From positions 1 to 64,000 of the forward strand of contig JAVBRD010000003.1 of assembly GCA_031548365.1 (NCBI GenBank): a stretch of DNA of 64,000 nt, written 5' to 3'. This document shows, piece after piece, positions 17,022-26,056 of this stretch. The translations under genes and the position numbers were made by a program. Below the pieces are notes generated by a model, which saw nothing but the letters and a program-made list of their open reading frames with translations, searched no databases and was not told where the DNA came from. Each line of letters starts with the position of its first letter. The first letter of the stretch is position 1. This DNA comes from JAVBRD01 sp031548365 (lineage in GTDB: Bacteria; Bacillota; Clostridia; Christensenellales; UBA1750).

Positions 17022-17070
17022 GACACCGCGGCGCAGGCGCAGCGCGCCCAACCCCGCCGGTGTCTTTTGC
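17022..17070 (+). terminator. Terminator-like hairpin between cheW and cheR
   Basis: AGACACCG (17022-17029) pairs with CGGTGTCT (17058-17065), enclosing a G+C-rich loop with further pairing, then TTTTGCGTTTTTT. It would end or reduce transcription before cheR. Confidence 0.6.
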
Positions 17071-17122
17071 GTTTTTTGCGGGCCGCGCATGTAAAGAGAA
17101 GATCACATCCGGAGGAACGGGG

Positions 17123-17962
17123 ATGCATGTTGACGGCGGGTCCAAACTGGCGGACCGGGATTTTGTGCGCTTGGCGGCGTATATGAAGACGAACTTCGGC
17201 ATTAACCTTGATAAAAAGAAAACGCTGATCGAGGGACGGCTCGGGTCGATGATCCACAACCGGGGTTTCAGCGGGTTTGAGGAGTACATCAACCACGCGT
17301 TAACGGATCCGACGCATTCGGAGATTGGGCAGCTCGTTTCCAGTCTGACGACAAATTTTACCTATTTTTATCGTGAGGAACAGCACTATGAGTTTCTCAA
17401 GAAGGTCGTGCTCCCCGAGTGGACGCCCAAAATCCGCGACCGCGACCTGCGCGTGTGGAGCGCGGGCTGCTCGTCGGGCGAGGAGGCGTATACGGCCGCG
17501 ATGCTGCTCAACGAGTACTTCGCGGGCGTCCAGCCCAAGTGGGACACCAAGATCCTCGCGACCGACATATCCGACAACATTCTCGCCATCGCAAAGCAGG
17601 GCGTGTACAACAAAGAATCGCTCTCGCGCCTGCCCGCCGCGTGGAAGGCGCGCTACTTTACGCAGCACCCGCACTTGAGCGACAGCGTGCTCATCGGGGA
17701 CGAGATTAAGAACGAGGTTATCTTCGGAAAACTCAACCTCATGGACCGTGTGTTTCCTTTCAGAAAAAAAATGCACGTCATTTTTTGCCGCAACGTCATG
17801 ATCTATTTTGACGGACCGACGAAAGAGGCGCTCGTGCGGCGGTATCACGACGCGCTTGAGCCCGGCGGATACTTGTTCGTTGGCCTCTCGGAGACGCTCG
17901 GCAACCTGAAAACCGACATGATACCGGTTCAGCCGTCAATATACCGAAGGGGAAATAAATGA
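17123..17962 (+). CDS. cheR: Chemotaxis protein methyltransferase CheR
   Basis: SAM-dependent methylation of receptor glutamates. The N-terminal helical domain (1-75) precedes the methyltransferase domain with WSAGCSSGEEAY (SAM site), ILATDIS and FCRNVMIYFD. The length of 279 aa is usual. ATG 17123 is preferred because GGAGG lies 7 bases upstream and the protein then starts as CheR does. The longer frame runs through the cheW terminator. It overlaps cheB by ATGA. Confidence 0.96.
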   Translation: MHVDGGSKLADRDFVRLAAYMKTNFGINLDKKKTLIEGRLGSMIHNRGFSGFEEYINHALTDPTHSEIGQLVSSLTTNFTYFYREEQHYEFLKKVVLPEWTPKIRDRDLRVWSAGCSSGEEAYTAAMLLNEYFAGVQPKWDTKILATDISDNILAIAKQGVYNKESLSRLPAAWKARYFTQHPHLSDSVLIGDEIKNEVIFGKLNLMDRVFPFRKKMHVIFCRNVMIYFDGPTKEALVRRYHDALEPGGYLFVGLSETLGNLKTDMIPVQPSIYRRGNK

Positions 17963-18999
17963 GCCAAGTCAAGGTGTGGCTGGTCGGCGACATCAACAGC
18001 GTGTGTTCCGCCCTGCATGGCAGTTTGGAGGCGCAGGGCGGCCTTGCCGTGCTCGGCCGCTCTTACCAGCTCTTTGACGCCGAGGCCAAAGCGTCCGGAG
18101 TGGCGCTGGATGTCATGCTGGTGGATCAGTCGCGCTTGTCCGTTGAGGAGCTGTGCCGCTTTGTCGGGCGGGTGAGCGGTCTAACGCGCATGGTGGTGCT
18201 CTGCTGCGATCAGCGCACGGCGCAGATGGCGTCGGAGTCCGGCGCGGTGGTGTGTGTTTTGGAGGGGTCATCCCAGCAAAACCGGCTCTCGGAACGCACC
18301 GTGGCCGAGATCGTCGCGAAGATCACGCGCGCGGCGGCCACGCGCAGCCAAGCGGAGGCCGTGAAAAAAACGCCGTCCACACCGAGCTATGACGGCCTGA
18401 TCTGCATCGGCGCGTCCACAGGGGGCACGGAGGCGACGTACAAGCTGCTCAAGGAGCTGCCGCCCGGCATGCCGCCCATGCTCATCGTTCAGCATATGCC
18501 GCTCACGTTCACGGGGATGTACGCGGAGCGCCTGGATAAAACCACGCCCCACCGCGTGCGGCAGGCTCAGGACAAGGACGTTGTGGAGCGCGGAGAAATT
18601 CTGCTCGCCCCGGGGGACAAGCACATGCGGCTCGTCCGCTCGGACGGGCAGTACCGCGTGGAGTGCTTCACGGCGGACAAGGTCAACGGGCATCGCCCCT
18701 CCGTGGACGTGCTGTTTGAGAGCGTGGCCGTGAGCGGCGCAAAGCACGTCATCGGCGTGCTCCTCACGGGCATGGGGGGGGACGGCGCAAAGGGGATGCT
18801 CAGCATGCGCAGGGCAGGCGCGTACACATTCGGTCAGGATGAGTCCAGCTGTGTGGTGTACGGCATGCCCAAGGAGGCGCGGAACATCGGCGCGGTATGC
18901 GCGGAGCTTCCGCTCGCGAGCATCCCGCAGGCGATGCTGTCGTACATGCTCGGAAAGTCAGCGTTCAGGGTACCGAGGCCGACCTTTGGCGGTCTTTGA
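17959..18999 (+). CDS. cheB: CheB methylesterase with a degenerate receiver domain
   Basis: The C-terminal methylesterase domain (about residues 150-340) is intact: catalytic Ser in GASTGGTEA, His in QHMP and Asp in GMGGDGA. The N-terminal 115 residues align with a receiver but have lost most of its chemistry. The acidic pair is G-D (LVGDIN), the Ser/Thr position is Cys (VVLCC), and the lysine position reads VLEGS. An Asp (LVDQS) remains at the acceptor place. Phosphorylation by CheA therefore looks unlikely. It is translationally coupled to cheR. Confidence 0.9.
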   Translation: MSQVKVWLVGDINSVCSALHGSLEAQGGLAVLGRSYQLFDAEAKASGVALDVMLVDQSRLSVEELCRFVGRVSGLTRMVVLCCDQRTAQMASESGAVVCVLEGSSQQNRLSERTVAEIVAKITRAAATRSQAEAVKKTPSTPSYDGLICIGASTGGTEATYKLLKELPPGMPPMLIVQHMPLTFTGMYAERLDKTTPHRVRQAQDKDVVERGEILLAPGDKHMRLVRSDGQYRVECFTADKVNGHRPSVDVLFESVAVSGAKHVIGVLLTGMGGDGAKGMLSMRRAGAYTFGQDESSCVVYGMPKEARNIGAVCAELPLASIPQAMLSYMLGKSAFRVPRPTFGGL

Positions 19000-19049
19000 G
19001 CTTTGGCTGGCAGACCATGGGAATTCGGCTTTTCTTTTCGCGCGAATAA

Positions 19050-19058
19050 TGTTAGAAT
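19050..19058 (+). promoter_or_regulatory. Extended -10 promoter of flgB-flgC-fliE
   Basis: TG (19050-19051), one base, then TAGAAT (19053-19058) forms an extended -10 element. No strong -35 is visible. The flgB start codon lies 30 bp downstream. Confidence 0.45.
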
Positions 19059-19087
19059 AGGTCGATATGCGATGGGGAGGTGTGCGG

Positions 19088-19486
19088 ATGCCGGACCGTT
19101 TGGCCGCTAGCGTCAACGCCATGCAGCGCGCGCTGGATCAATCCGTTCTGCGTTCCGCGGTGATCGCGCACAATGTCGCCAACATCAATACACCGGGCTT
19201 CAGCCGTTCCAGTGTGCCCTTTGGCGAGGTGCTCGCGAGCAAGATGGACTCCGATTGGGTGGGGCGCAGAACGCGCGCGGGCCATCGGGTGATCGTGCCC
19301 TCGGACAAAACGGTGAGCGGTGTCGTCAAGGAAGAGAACACCGATATCCGCATGGACGAAAACAATGTGGACATCGAGCACGAGATGAACGAGCTGGCCA
19401 AGAACACGCTGTATTACAACGCGCTTGTCAATAAGCTTCAGCGGCAGTTCGGGCGCGTGCGAACCGTGCTGCAGGAAGGAAGATAG
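19088..19486 (+). CDS. flgB: Flagellar proximal rod protein FlgB
   Basis: Rod protein of 132 aa. The N-terminal rod motif is present as VIAHNVANINTPGFSRSSVPF, and the C-terminal helix has DIEHEMNELAKNTLYYNALV. ATG 19088 follows GGGGAGG by 7 bases; an earlier in-frame ATG lacks such a site. It is followed 4 bp later by flgC. Confidence 0.95.
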   Translation: MPDRLAASVNAMQRALDQSVLRSAVIAHNVANINTPGFSRSSVPFGEVLASKMDSDWVGRRTRAGHRVIVPSDKTVSGVVKEENTDIRMDENNVDIEHEMNELAKNTLYYNALVNKLQRQFGRVRTVLQEGR

Positions 19487-19490
19487 TGCA

Positions 19491-20012
19491 ATGGCGTTTC
19501 TGCGCACCATGGACATCAGCGCGTCCGGCCTGACCGCCGAACGCTTCCGCATGGATGTCATCGCCGAGAATGTAGCCAACGCCAACACGACGCGCACGGC
19601 TGAAGGCGAGCCGTACAGGCGTCGGTTTGTCATTTTTCAGGAGCGCGAGCCGGGGGGGTTCGGCCAGATTTTCAGCCGGTACCGCGGCGCGGAGCTCGGG
19701 GAGTACAAGACCGCCGAACAGCGTTACGCGCTGGGCGAGCTTGACGACCCGCCGCTGTTCACGCGCTTTTTCCGCGACGGATCCCTGGGGCGGGGAGTTC
19801 GCGCCACCGAGGTTCAGGAGGATCAGGCGCCGTTCAAGCTCAAGTACGATCCCGGGCACCCGGACGCTCAGGAGGACGGCTATGTGCGCATGCCCAACGT
19901 GGACACGGTCGTCGAAATGGTGGACATGATGTCCGCCACGCGCGCGTATGAGGCCAACGTGACCGTTCTTGAAGCGGTGAAGGCGATGTCCTCCAAAGCG
20001 CTTGAAATTTAG
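19491..20012 (+). CDS. flgC: Flagellar proximal rod protein FlgC
   Basis: Rod protein of 173 aa. It begins MAFLRTMDISASGLTAERFRM with VIAENVANANTTRT, and ends with the conserved VEMVDMMSATRAYEANV helix. A segment near residues 95-115 (LFTRFFRDGSLG) is longer than in the shortest family members. It lies in the flgB-flgC-fliE operon. Confidence 0.95.
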   Translation: MAFLRTMDISASGLTAERFRMDVIAENVANANTTRTAEGEPYRRRFVIFQEREPGGFGQIFSRYRGAELGEYKTAEQRYALGELDDPPLFTRFFRDGSLGRGVRATEVQEDQAPFKLKYDPGHPDAQEDGYVRMPNVDTVVEMVDMMSATRAYEANVTVLEAVKAMSSKALEI

Positions 20013-20027
20013 CGCGAGGTGATCAGC

Positions 20028-20336
20028 ATGGCGTTTATTCAACCGCTCAGGCCGGTCGATCAGTTCATGGCGGCGCCGGGCAGCTCCGTGCGGCAAGTCG
20101 AGGCGTCCTCGCAGGGGCTCAACTTCGGTCAGCTCGTGCAGGAATTCATCGACACCGCCAACCAGGCGGAGCTGGCCGACCAGCAAAACTCCATCGCGCT
20201 CGCGAGCGGGAACATCGACGATTTGCATACGTCCATGATCGCCGCCAACAAAGCCGAGCTTTCCCTGCGCTTTGTGCTGCAGGTGCGCAACAAGGCCGTT
20301 GAAGCGTACCAGGAAGTCATGAGGATGCAGGTCTAG
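20028..20336 (+). CDS. fliE: Flagellar hook-basal body protein FliE
   Basis: The 102-aa FliE joins the MS ring to the rod. The C-terminal signature is clear: IALASGNIDDLHTSMIAANKAELSLRF then RNKAVEAYQEVMRMQV. ATG 20028 is used; a GTG 9 bases upstream overlaps the GAGGTG ribosome site. In most Firmicutes fliF-fliG-fliH-fliI follow; here the operon stops at a hairpin. Confidence 0.95.
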   Translation: MAFIQPLRPVDQFMAAPGSSVRQVEASSQGLNFGQLVQEFIDTANQAELADQQNSIALASGNIDDLHTSMIAANKAELSLRFVLQVRNKAVEAYQEVMRMQV

Positions 20337-20466
20337 GCGGCCGCGCGGTCGGACACGACGCGGGCTGCGCGGAGTGGGTTAATGTATGCGTTGCTTCATT
20401 GGAAAGCGCTCCTTATGACAAACCCCGGCCAGACGCCGAAGGAGTCGGCGCAAACATCGCTTAAGC

Positions 20467-20503
20467 AAAGGCAGCGGCACGCTCAACGCCTGTCGCTGCC
20501 TTT
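20467..20503 (+). terminator. Hairpin between fliE and fliO
   Basis: AAAGGCAGCG (20467-20476) pairs with CGCTGCCTTT (20494-20503) over a 17-base loop. The following sequence has only the T's inside the stem. It lies in a 201-bp non-coding stretch (20337-20537) in which I see no other clear element and no riboswitch consensus. Confidence 0.55.
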
Positions 20504-20537
20504 CGGATTATCGCGCTAAAGGGGAGGCGGGGCGGAC

Positions 20538-21017
20538 GTGAACGAGATGATGCAATCGGTCGTGTTTGTGTTCATATTTGCGGCCGTGCTCGCGGGCGCG
20601 TATGTGACGACGACGCTCATCGCGCGCAGGTCGTTTCGGACGGGCAAAATGAAGCGATTCGAGGTTGTGGAGCGAATGGGGATCGACCGCACGCATGCGG
20701 TGGTACTCGTTCGTTTTTCGGACAAGCACTACCTACTCGGCATCGGGCCGCAGGGCGTGACGCTCATCGACGAGGTCGACGCGGAAGCAGCCGGGATGCC
20801 GGCCCGCGCGGGCGAAGCGGCCGGAATGCCGCTGATGGACGCGTTCGACGCACTGCGCGCCAAGGTCTCGCCCGCCGCTTTTTTTGGCTCGTTCAAGGAA
20901 AAAAGGCCGGACGCACCCCCAGAAAGCGCGCCGCTGGATGAAATGGAATTGAGGCTGCTCGAGCGCTCGCGCCGCATACAACGGCACGACGCCGAGACAG
21001 ACAAGAACCGGACGTGA
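20538..21017 (+). CDS. fliO: Flagellar biosynthesis protein FliO
   Basis: The 159-aa FliO assists FliP assembly in the export gate. It has one N-terminal membrane helix (VVFVFIFAAVLAGAYVTT), a short basic stretch, and the small beta domain (MKRFEVVERMGIDRTHAVVLVRF, then YLLGIGPQGVTLI). The C-terminal half is Ala/Glu-rich and variable. It starts at GTG 20538 after GGGGAGG. The fliP start follows after 4 bp. Confidence 0.88.
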   Translation: MNEMMQSVVFVFIFAAVLAGAYVTTTLIARRSFRTGKMKRFEVVERMGIDRTHAVVLVRFSDKHYLLGIGPQGVTLIDEVDAEAAGMPARAGEAAGMPLMDAFDALRAKVSPAAFFGSFKEKRPDAPPESAPLDEMELRLLERSRRIQRHDAETDKNRT

Positions 21018-21021
21018 CGCC

Positions 21022-21783
21022 ATGAAGAAGATATGGATCGCCTCGCTCGCGGCGCTGGCCGCGCTTTTCCCCGCCGCGGCGCTCGCGGCGGACGCCTTGC
21101 CGTCCATTGACCCGCTGGCGTCCACAAACGGCCTTTTGCAAACGCTCATCGGCAGCGGTGACAACGCGACCACAGTGCAGATCGCCATCCTGCTTACGCT
21201 CCTGACACTGTTGCCTTCCATCCTCATCATGTTCACAGGGTTCACGCGCATCGTGATTGTGCTGGGGTTCACGCGCAGCGCGATGGGCATGCAGCAGCAG
21301 CCGCCCAATCAGATCATCGTGGGGCTCGCGCTCTTTCTGACGCTGTTCGTGATGGCGCCCACGCTCGACGCGGTGTACAACACGGCCTACCTCCCGCTGC
21401 AAAACGGCGAAATCAATCAAATGGAATTTGTCGACCGCGCGAAGACGCCCATTCAAGAGTTCATGCTCCGGCAAACGCAGCAGGAGGAACTCGATTTTTT
21501 CCTCAAAACATCGAAAATCCAGAGAGCGGACTTGAGCACAGTGCCGTTTCACGTGGTGGTTCCCGCATTCATCGTCAGTGAAATCAAGCGCGCGTTCAAG
21601 ATCGGCTTCATGATCTACATCCCGTTCATCGTTATCGACATGGTCGTGGCGAGCACGCTGATGTCCATGGGCATGATGATGCTCCCGCCCTCCATGATCT
21701 CCCTGCCATTCAAAATCCTCTTGTTCATCCTTGTGGACGGATGGTCGCTGACCATCGGCACGCTGATCACCAGCTTCAGGTAA
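21022..21783 (+). CDS. fliP: Flagellar export gate protein FliP
   Basis: Integral membrane component of the export gate, 253 aa, with a likely signal sequence and four membrane segments. Family signatures are LTLLPSILIMFTGFTRIVIVLGFTRSAMG and the C-terminal MGMMMLPPSMISLPFKI followed by LVDGW. Next in order are fliQ, fliR, flhB and flhA, the standard export-gate order. Confidence 0.97.
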   Translation: MKKIWIASLAALAALFPAAALAADALPSIDPLASTNGLLQTLIGSGDNATTVQIAILLTLLTLLPSILIMFTGFTRIVIVLGFTRSAMGMQQQPPNQIIVGLALFLTLFVMAPTLDAVYNTAYLPLQNGEINQMEFVDRAKTPIQEFMLRQTQQEELDFFLKTSKIQRADLSTVPFHVVVPAFIVSEIKRAFKIGFMIYIPFIVIDMVVASTLMSMGMMMLPPSMISLPFKILLFILVDGWSLTIGTLITSFR

Positions 21784-21818
21784 CAGGCGCAAGTACATCA
21801 TGCGGGGAGGCGGAACGG

Positions 21819-22106
21819 TTGAGCGAAGCGACGGTGCTGTTGTTCATGCGCGAGGCGATCCTCGTCGTGCTCAAGGTCGCCGCGCCGCCCCTCGTCGTCG
21901 GGCTGGCCGTGGGGCTGATCATCTCTATTTTTCAGGCGACGACGCAGATTCACGAGCAGACGCTCGCGTTTGTGCCCAAAATACTCGCCATCTTTCTCTC
22001 GCTCATGCTCTTTGGCGGGTGGATGATCTCCCAGCTGCGCGACTTTTTCATTCGGATGTTTGATTTTGCGGGAGCCGCCATGCTGCTGCCGTGGTTTTTC
22101 AGGTAA
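21819..22106 (+). CDS. fliQ: Flagellar export gate protein FliQ
   Basis: A 95-aa protein with two membrane helices and the FliQ signature LIISIFQATTQIHEQTLAFVPK. I start it at TTG 21819 (LSEATVLLFMREAI), 8 bases after GGGGAGG; this gives the normal family N-terminus. It ends 3 bp before fliR. Confidence 0.94.
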   Translation: MSEATVLLFMREAILVVLKVAAPPLVVGLAVGLIISIFQATTQIHEQTLAFVPKILAIFLSLMLFGGWMISQLRDFFIRMFDFAGAAMLLPWFFR

Positions 22107-22109
22107 GCG

Positions 22110-22907
22110 ATGGAGGGCGTATTTTCGTTTTTAAGCGATAACCGCTGGGAATACCTGCTGCTGGTGTTTCTCAGGGTGTCGGGCCTGGTGTTCACATCGC
22201 CCGTTTTCGGCAGGAACAACATCCCGGCGCGGGTTCGGGCGGGTTTCGCGGCGTCGCTGGCCATCGTGTTCTTCATCGCGTACCCGCCCGCCGCCGCGAT
22301 CGCTTACGCGTCCACGGTCGAGTTTTTCATGCTTTGCGCAAAAGAGCTTTTGTTTGGCGTCATCCTGGGTTTCGTCACGTCGATGTTTTTCTTCCTGACG
22401 TTCGTCGCGGGCGAGATCATCGACGTGCAGATCGGCTTTGGAATGGTCAACGTGCTCGATCCCCACTCCAACCTCCAGGTGCCCATGATGGGCAACCTGC
22501 TCAACATTCTGCTCATGGTCATGTTCTTTTTAAGCGGCGGCCACCTCCGGCTCATCGGGCTTCTCTACGGCACGGCGGAGCGCATCCCCATCGGGAGCGT
22601 CTCGGTCAACCCGGCGCAGCTCGCGGCGAGCGCGGGCGAGGCGTTCGGGGCGTCCATCATCCTGGCGGTCCAGATCGCCGCGCCCGTCATCGCGGCGGCG
22701 CTCGTGATGGAGGCCGTACTCGGCGTGATGGTGCGCACGGTTCCCCAGCTCAACATGTACGTCGCGGGCATTCCGCTCAAGGTGACCATGGGGCTTGCGA
22801 TCACGTGGCTGATCATGGCGCCCTATCTCTCGTACACGCACGTGATCGTTGACCGGATGTTTCAGAGCATGCAAGCGATGTTTCAGGGGCTGGTGCCGCC
22901 GCCATGA
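22110..22907 (+). CDS. fliR: Flagellar export gate protein FliR
   Basis: Polytopic membrane protein of 265 aa. Family hallmarks are VSGLVFTSPVFGRNNIPARVRAG, DVQIGFGMVNVLDP and VPQLNMYVAGIPLK. It overlaps flhB by ATGA. Confidence 0.96.
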   Translation: MEGVFSFLSDNRWEYLLLVFLRVSGLVFTSPVFGRNNIPARVRAGFAASLAIVFFIAYPPAAAIAYASTVEFFMLCAKELLFGVILGFVTSMFFFLTFVAGEIIDVQIGFGMVNVLDPHSNLQVPMMGNLLNILLMVMFFLSGGHLRLIGLLYGTAERIPIGSVSVNPAQLAASAGEAFGASIILAVQIAAPVIAAALVMEAVLGVMVRTVPQLNMYVAGIPLKVTMGLAITWLIMAPYLSYTHVIVDRMFQSMQAMFQGLVPPP

Positions 22908-24025
22908 GTCAGGGTGAACGCACGGAGAGAGCGACTCCAAAAAAACGGCACGACGCACGCGAGCGCGGCGAGGTCCTCAAGAGCGCGGAGCTCAATACCG
23001 CCGTGCTCATTTTACTCGGCTTCGGCGTTTTGCTCGCGCTGGCGGGGTTCATCGCGCGCCAGGCCATCACGCTGTTCACCAACGCGCTTTCGCCCGCCGT
23101 TTTGGACATGCAGAGCTTTGGCACGCAGGACCTCGGTATCGTCTTTGTGCAGATGGGCCTGGAGCTGGCCGTCATCGTCGGCCCCATATTGCTGGCGACC
23201 GCCGTGGTGGGCATCGCGATCAACTACCTTCAGGTGGGATTCCTGTTCACCACAAAGCCGCTCGCGCCCAAGTTTTCGCGGATCAACCCGTTCGCGGGCT
23301 TCAAGCGCATGTTCTCCGTGCGGTCCCTGGTCGAGCTGCTAAAATCGGTCGGCAAGGTGATCATCATCTACGTGATGGTCAACTCGAGCATACGGGAGTT
23401 CATCGACACCCTGCCCGGGCTGATGGGCAAGCCTCTGGACGAGGTCATCGCGGAGACGATGACCTACGCGTTCATACTGGGCATTAAAATCGGCGCGGCG
23501 CTGCTCGCCATCGGCGTGGCGGATTACCTGTTCCAGTGGTGGCGTCACGAGAAGGACATGCGCATGACCAAGCAGGAGGTCAAGGACGAGTACAAGCTCT
23601 CCGAAGGCGATCCTCAGATCAAGGGGCGCATCAAGAACAAACAGCGCGAGATGGCGGCCATGCGCATGATGCAGTCGGTGCCCGACGCGGATGTGATCAT
23701 CACCAACCCGACGCACTACGCGGTCGCCCTCAAGTACGACGATTCCGTGGGCGACGCGCCCGTGGTGCTTGCCAAGGGCAAGGATTATCTGGCGCTGAAG
23801 ATCAAGGAAATCGGGCGCGAGCACCGCGTTGAAATGGTGGAGAACAAACCGCTCGCGCAGTCGCTCTACGCCATGTGCGAGGTGGGGGACGCCATCCCCG
23901 AAAACCTCTACCACGCGGTCGCGGAGATCCTCGCCTACATTTACCGCGCGAAAGAGCCCGCCGTGAGCAGGCAGCGCGGACAGCGCGCCGCGGGAGCTAA
24001 TACCGAAAGGAGGCCAGGCGTTTGA
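22904..24025 (+). CDS. flhB: Flagellar export switch protein FlhB
   Basis: Membrane protein with an autocleaving cytoplasmic domain that switches export specificity. Four membrane segments occupy residues 30-210. The cleavage motif NPTH is at 268-271 (ITNPTHYAVALKY). The length of 373 aa is normal. Its stop overlaps the flhA start (TTGA). A separate FlhB C-terminal homologue is encoded at 10455-10751. Confidence 0.97.
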   Translation: MSQGERTERATPKKRHDARERGEVLKSAELNTAVLILLGFGVLLALAGFIARQAITLFTNALSPAVLDMQSFGTQDLGIVFVQMGLELAVIVGPILLATAVVGIAINYLQVGFLFTTKPLAPKFSRINPFAGFKRMFSVRSLVELLKSVGKVIIIYVMVNSSIREFIDTLPGLMGKPLDEVIAETMTYAFILGIKIGAALLAIGVADYLFQWWRHEKDMRMTKQEVKDEYKLSEGDPQIKGRIKNKQREMAAMRMMQSVPDADVIITNPTHYAVALKYDDSVGDAPVVLAKGKDYLALKIKEIGREHRVEMVENKPLAQSLYAMCEVGDAIPENLYHAVAEILAYIYRAKEPAVSRQRGQRAAGANTERRPGV

Positions 24026-26055
24026 TCAGGAAAGCGGATTTGGGTATCGCCGTCGTCATCATCGGCATCATCCTGCTCATCATCGTCCAGCTGCCGCCGG
24101 TCGGCATGGACATCATGCTCATCATCAACATCAGCGTGTCGGTTATGATCCTGATGACCGCGCTGTTTGTGCAGCAAACGCTTGAGTTCTCGGTCTTCCC
24201 GGCGCTCCTGCTCATCACCACGATTTTCAGGCTCGCGCTCAACCTCGCGTCCACCCGGCTCATCCTGGGCGGGGGGGGATACGCGGGGCAGGTCATCAAG
24301 ACGTTTTCCGAGTTTGTGGTGCAGGGCAACATCGTCGTGGGCTCCATCATCTTCATCATTATCATCATCATCCAGTTCATGGTCATCACCAAGGGCGCGG
24401 AGCGCGTGGCCGAGGTCGCGGCGCGGTTCACGCTGGACGCCATGCCCGGCAAGCAGATGGCCATTGACGCGGACCTCAATTCCGGCCTCATCGACGAGCA
24501 GGGCGCCAAAGACCGGCGCCTCAAGATTCAGCGCGAGGCCGACTTCTACGGCGCGATGGACGGCGCTTCGAAGTTCGTCAAGGGCGACGCGATCGTGGGC
24601 ATCATCATCATGTTCGTCAACATCATCGGGGGCATCATCATCGGCGTGATCAACGGCGGGATGGAGCTGGGGGACGCGGCGCAGCTCTACACGATGGCGA
24701 CCATCGGCGACGGGCTGGTGGGGCAGATCCCCGCGCTGCTCATCTCCACGTCCATGGGCATCGTGGTCACGCGGGCGGACTCGGACGGCACGCTCGGCTC
24801 GGACTTTTTCTCGCAGCTGTTCTCAAGGCCCCTTGTGCTGTACGTCACGGGCGGGGTCGTGGCCGTCATGGCGCTCATCCCGGGCATGCCGTGGCCGCTG
24901 ATGATCTTCATGGGCGCGATGATGTGCGGCGTGGGTATCATCCAGCAGCGCAAGCAGGTGCAGCCCCTCCCCGCGGAGGAGGACCTCGCGGAGGCGATCG
25001 CCGCGGAGAAGCGCAAGCCGGAAAGCGTGACCACGCTGCTCTCCGTCAACTTGATCGAGGTTGAGGTCGGGTATACGATCATCCCCATGCTCGACTCATC
25101 GCAGGGCGGCGACCTGCTCGACCGCATCGTCATGATCCGTCGGCAGAGCGCGCTCGACCTCGGCATTGTGGTGCCCATCATCCACTTCAGGGACAACATA
25201 CAAATCCGCCCCAACGCCTACCTCGTCAAGATCAAGGGCGTGGAGGTCGCGCGCGGGGAAATCATGACCGACCATTTCCTGGCGCTCAACGCGGGGGGCG
25301 CGGCCTCCACCATCCAGGGCATTCCCACGGTGGACCCGGCGTTTGGGCTGCCCGCGCTGTGGATCAATGAAAAAGACCGCGAGCGCGCCGAGCTGGCCGG
25401 CTACACCACCATCGACACGCCCTCGGTCATCGCCACGCACCTGACCGAGATCATCAAGCGCTACGGCCACGAGCTGATGAACCGACAGCAGGTCCAGCTC
25501 CTCCTTGACAACTTAAAGCAGGTGCAGCCCGCCCTGGTCGAGGAAGTCGTGCCCAAGATGTTCTCGCTGGGCGAGATGCAGAAAATTCTGGCGGGCCTGC
25601 TCAAGGAGAACATCCCCATCCGCGATCTGGGGACGATCCTTGAGACGATTTCGGAGTTCTCGGGCATCACGCACGACGCGGACCTGCTCGTGGAGTACGT
25701 CCGCCAGGCGTTGAAGCGCACGATATCGCGGCGGTTCGTGCCGGACAACAAGGCGCATGTCGTCACGCTCGATCCGTCCCTTGAGCGGCTGATCGGCGAG
25801 CGCGTGCGGCAGACGGACACGGGAAGCTACGTGGCCATGGAGCCCGAGTATACGCAGAAAATCCTCATGGGCCTGAAAACCGCCATCGAGCGCATGACGG
25901 GCATGGGCATCACGCCCATCGTGCTCACATCTCCCAACGTGCGGCGGCACTTCAAGCGCATGGTGGATCCCATGGCGCCCGACCTGGTCGTCCTCTCGTA
26001 CAACGAGATTGAATCCGAGATCGAAATATTCTCCGATGGGATGGTGAGCGCGTAG
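24022..26055 (+). CDS. flhA: Flagellar export gate protein FlhA
   Basis: The 677-aa FlhA has eight membrane helices in its first 310 residues and a large cytoplasmic ring-forming domain. The FHIPEP-type signature is seen as LNLASTRLILGGGGYAGQVI and DAMPGKQMAIDADLNSG. It starts at TTG 24022 after AAAGGAGG. It precedes flhF by 1 bp. Confidence 0.97.
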   Translation: MIRKADLGIAVVIIGIILLIIVQLPPVGMDIMLIINISVSVMILMTALFVQQTLEFSVFPALLLITTIFRLALNLASTRLILGGGGYAGQVIKTFSEFVVQGNIVVGSIIFIIIIIIQFMVITKGAERVAEVAARFTLDAMPGKQMAIDADLNSGLIDEQGAKDRRLKIQREADFYGAMDGASKFVKGDAIVGIIIMFVNIIGGIIIGVINGGMELGDAAQLYTMATIGDGLVGQIPALLISTSMGIVVTRADSDGTLGSDFFSQLFSRPLVLYVTGGVVAVMALIPGMPWPLMIFMGAMMCGVGIIQQRKQVQPLPAEEDLAEAIAAEKRKPESVTTLLSVNLIEVEVGYTIIPMLDSSQGGDLLDRIVMIRRQSALDLGIVVPIIHFRDNIQIRPNAYLVKIKGVEVARGEIMTDHFLALNAGGAASTIQGIPTVDPAFGLPALWINEKDRERAELAGYTTIDTPSVIATHLTEIIKRYGHELMNRQQVQLLLDNLKQVQPALVEEVVPKMFSLGEMQKILAGLLKENIPIRDLGTILETISEFSGITHDADLLVEYVRQALKRTISRRFVPDNKAHVVTLDPSLERLIGERVRQTDTGSYVAMEPEYTQKILMGLKTAIERMTGMGITPIVLTSPNVRRHFKRMVDPMAPDLVVLSYNEIESEIEIFSDGMVSA

Positions 26056-26056
26056 C

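Noticed and set aside
20337..20537. c-di-GMP riboswitch before fliO
   Set aside because: I looked for the type I core (CAAACC, a GAAA-type loop and ACGCAAAGCC) and found only loose fragments such as CAAACC and CGCAAAC without the right pairing.
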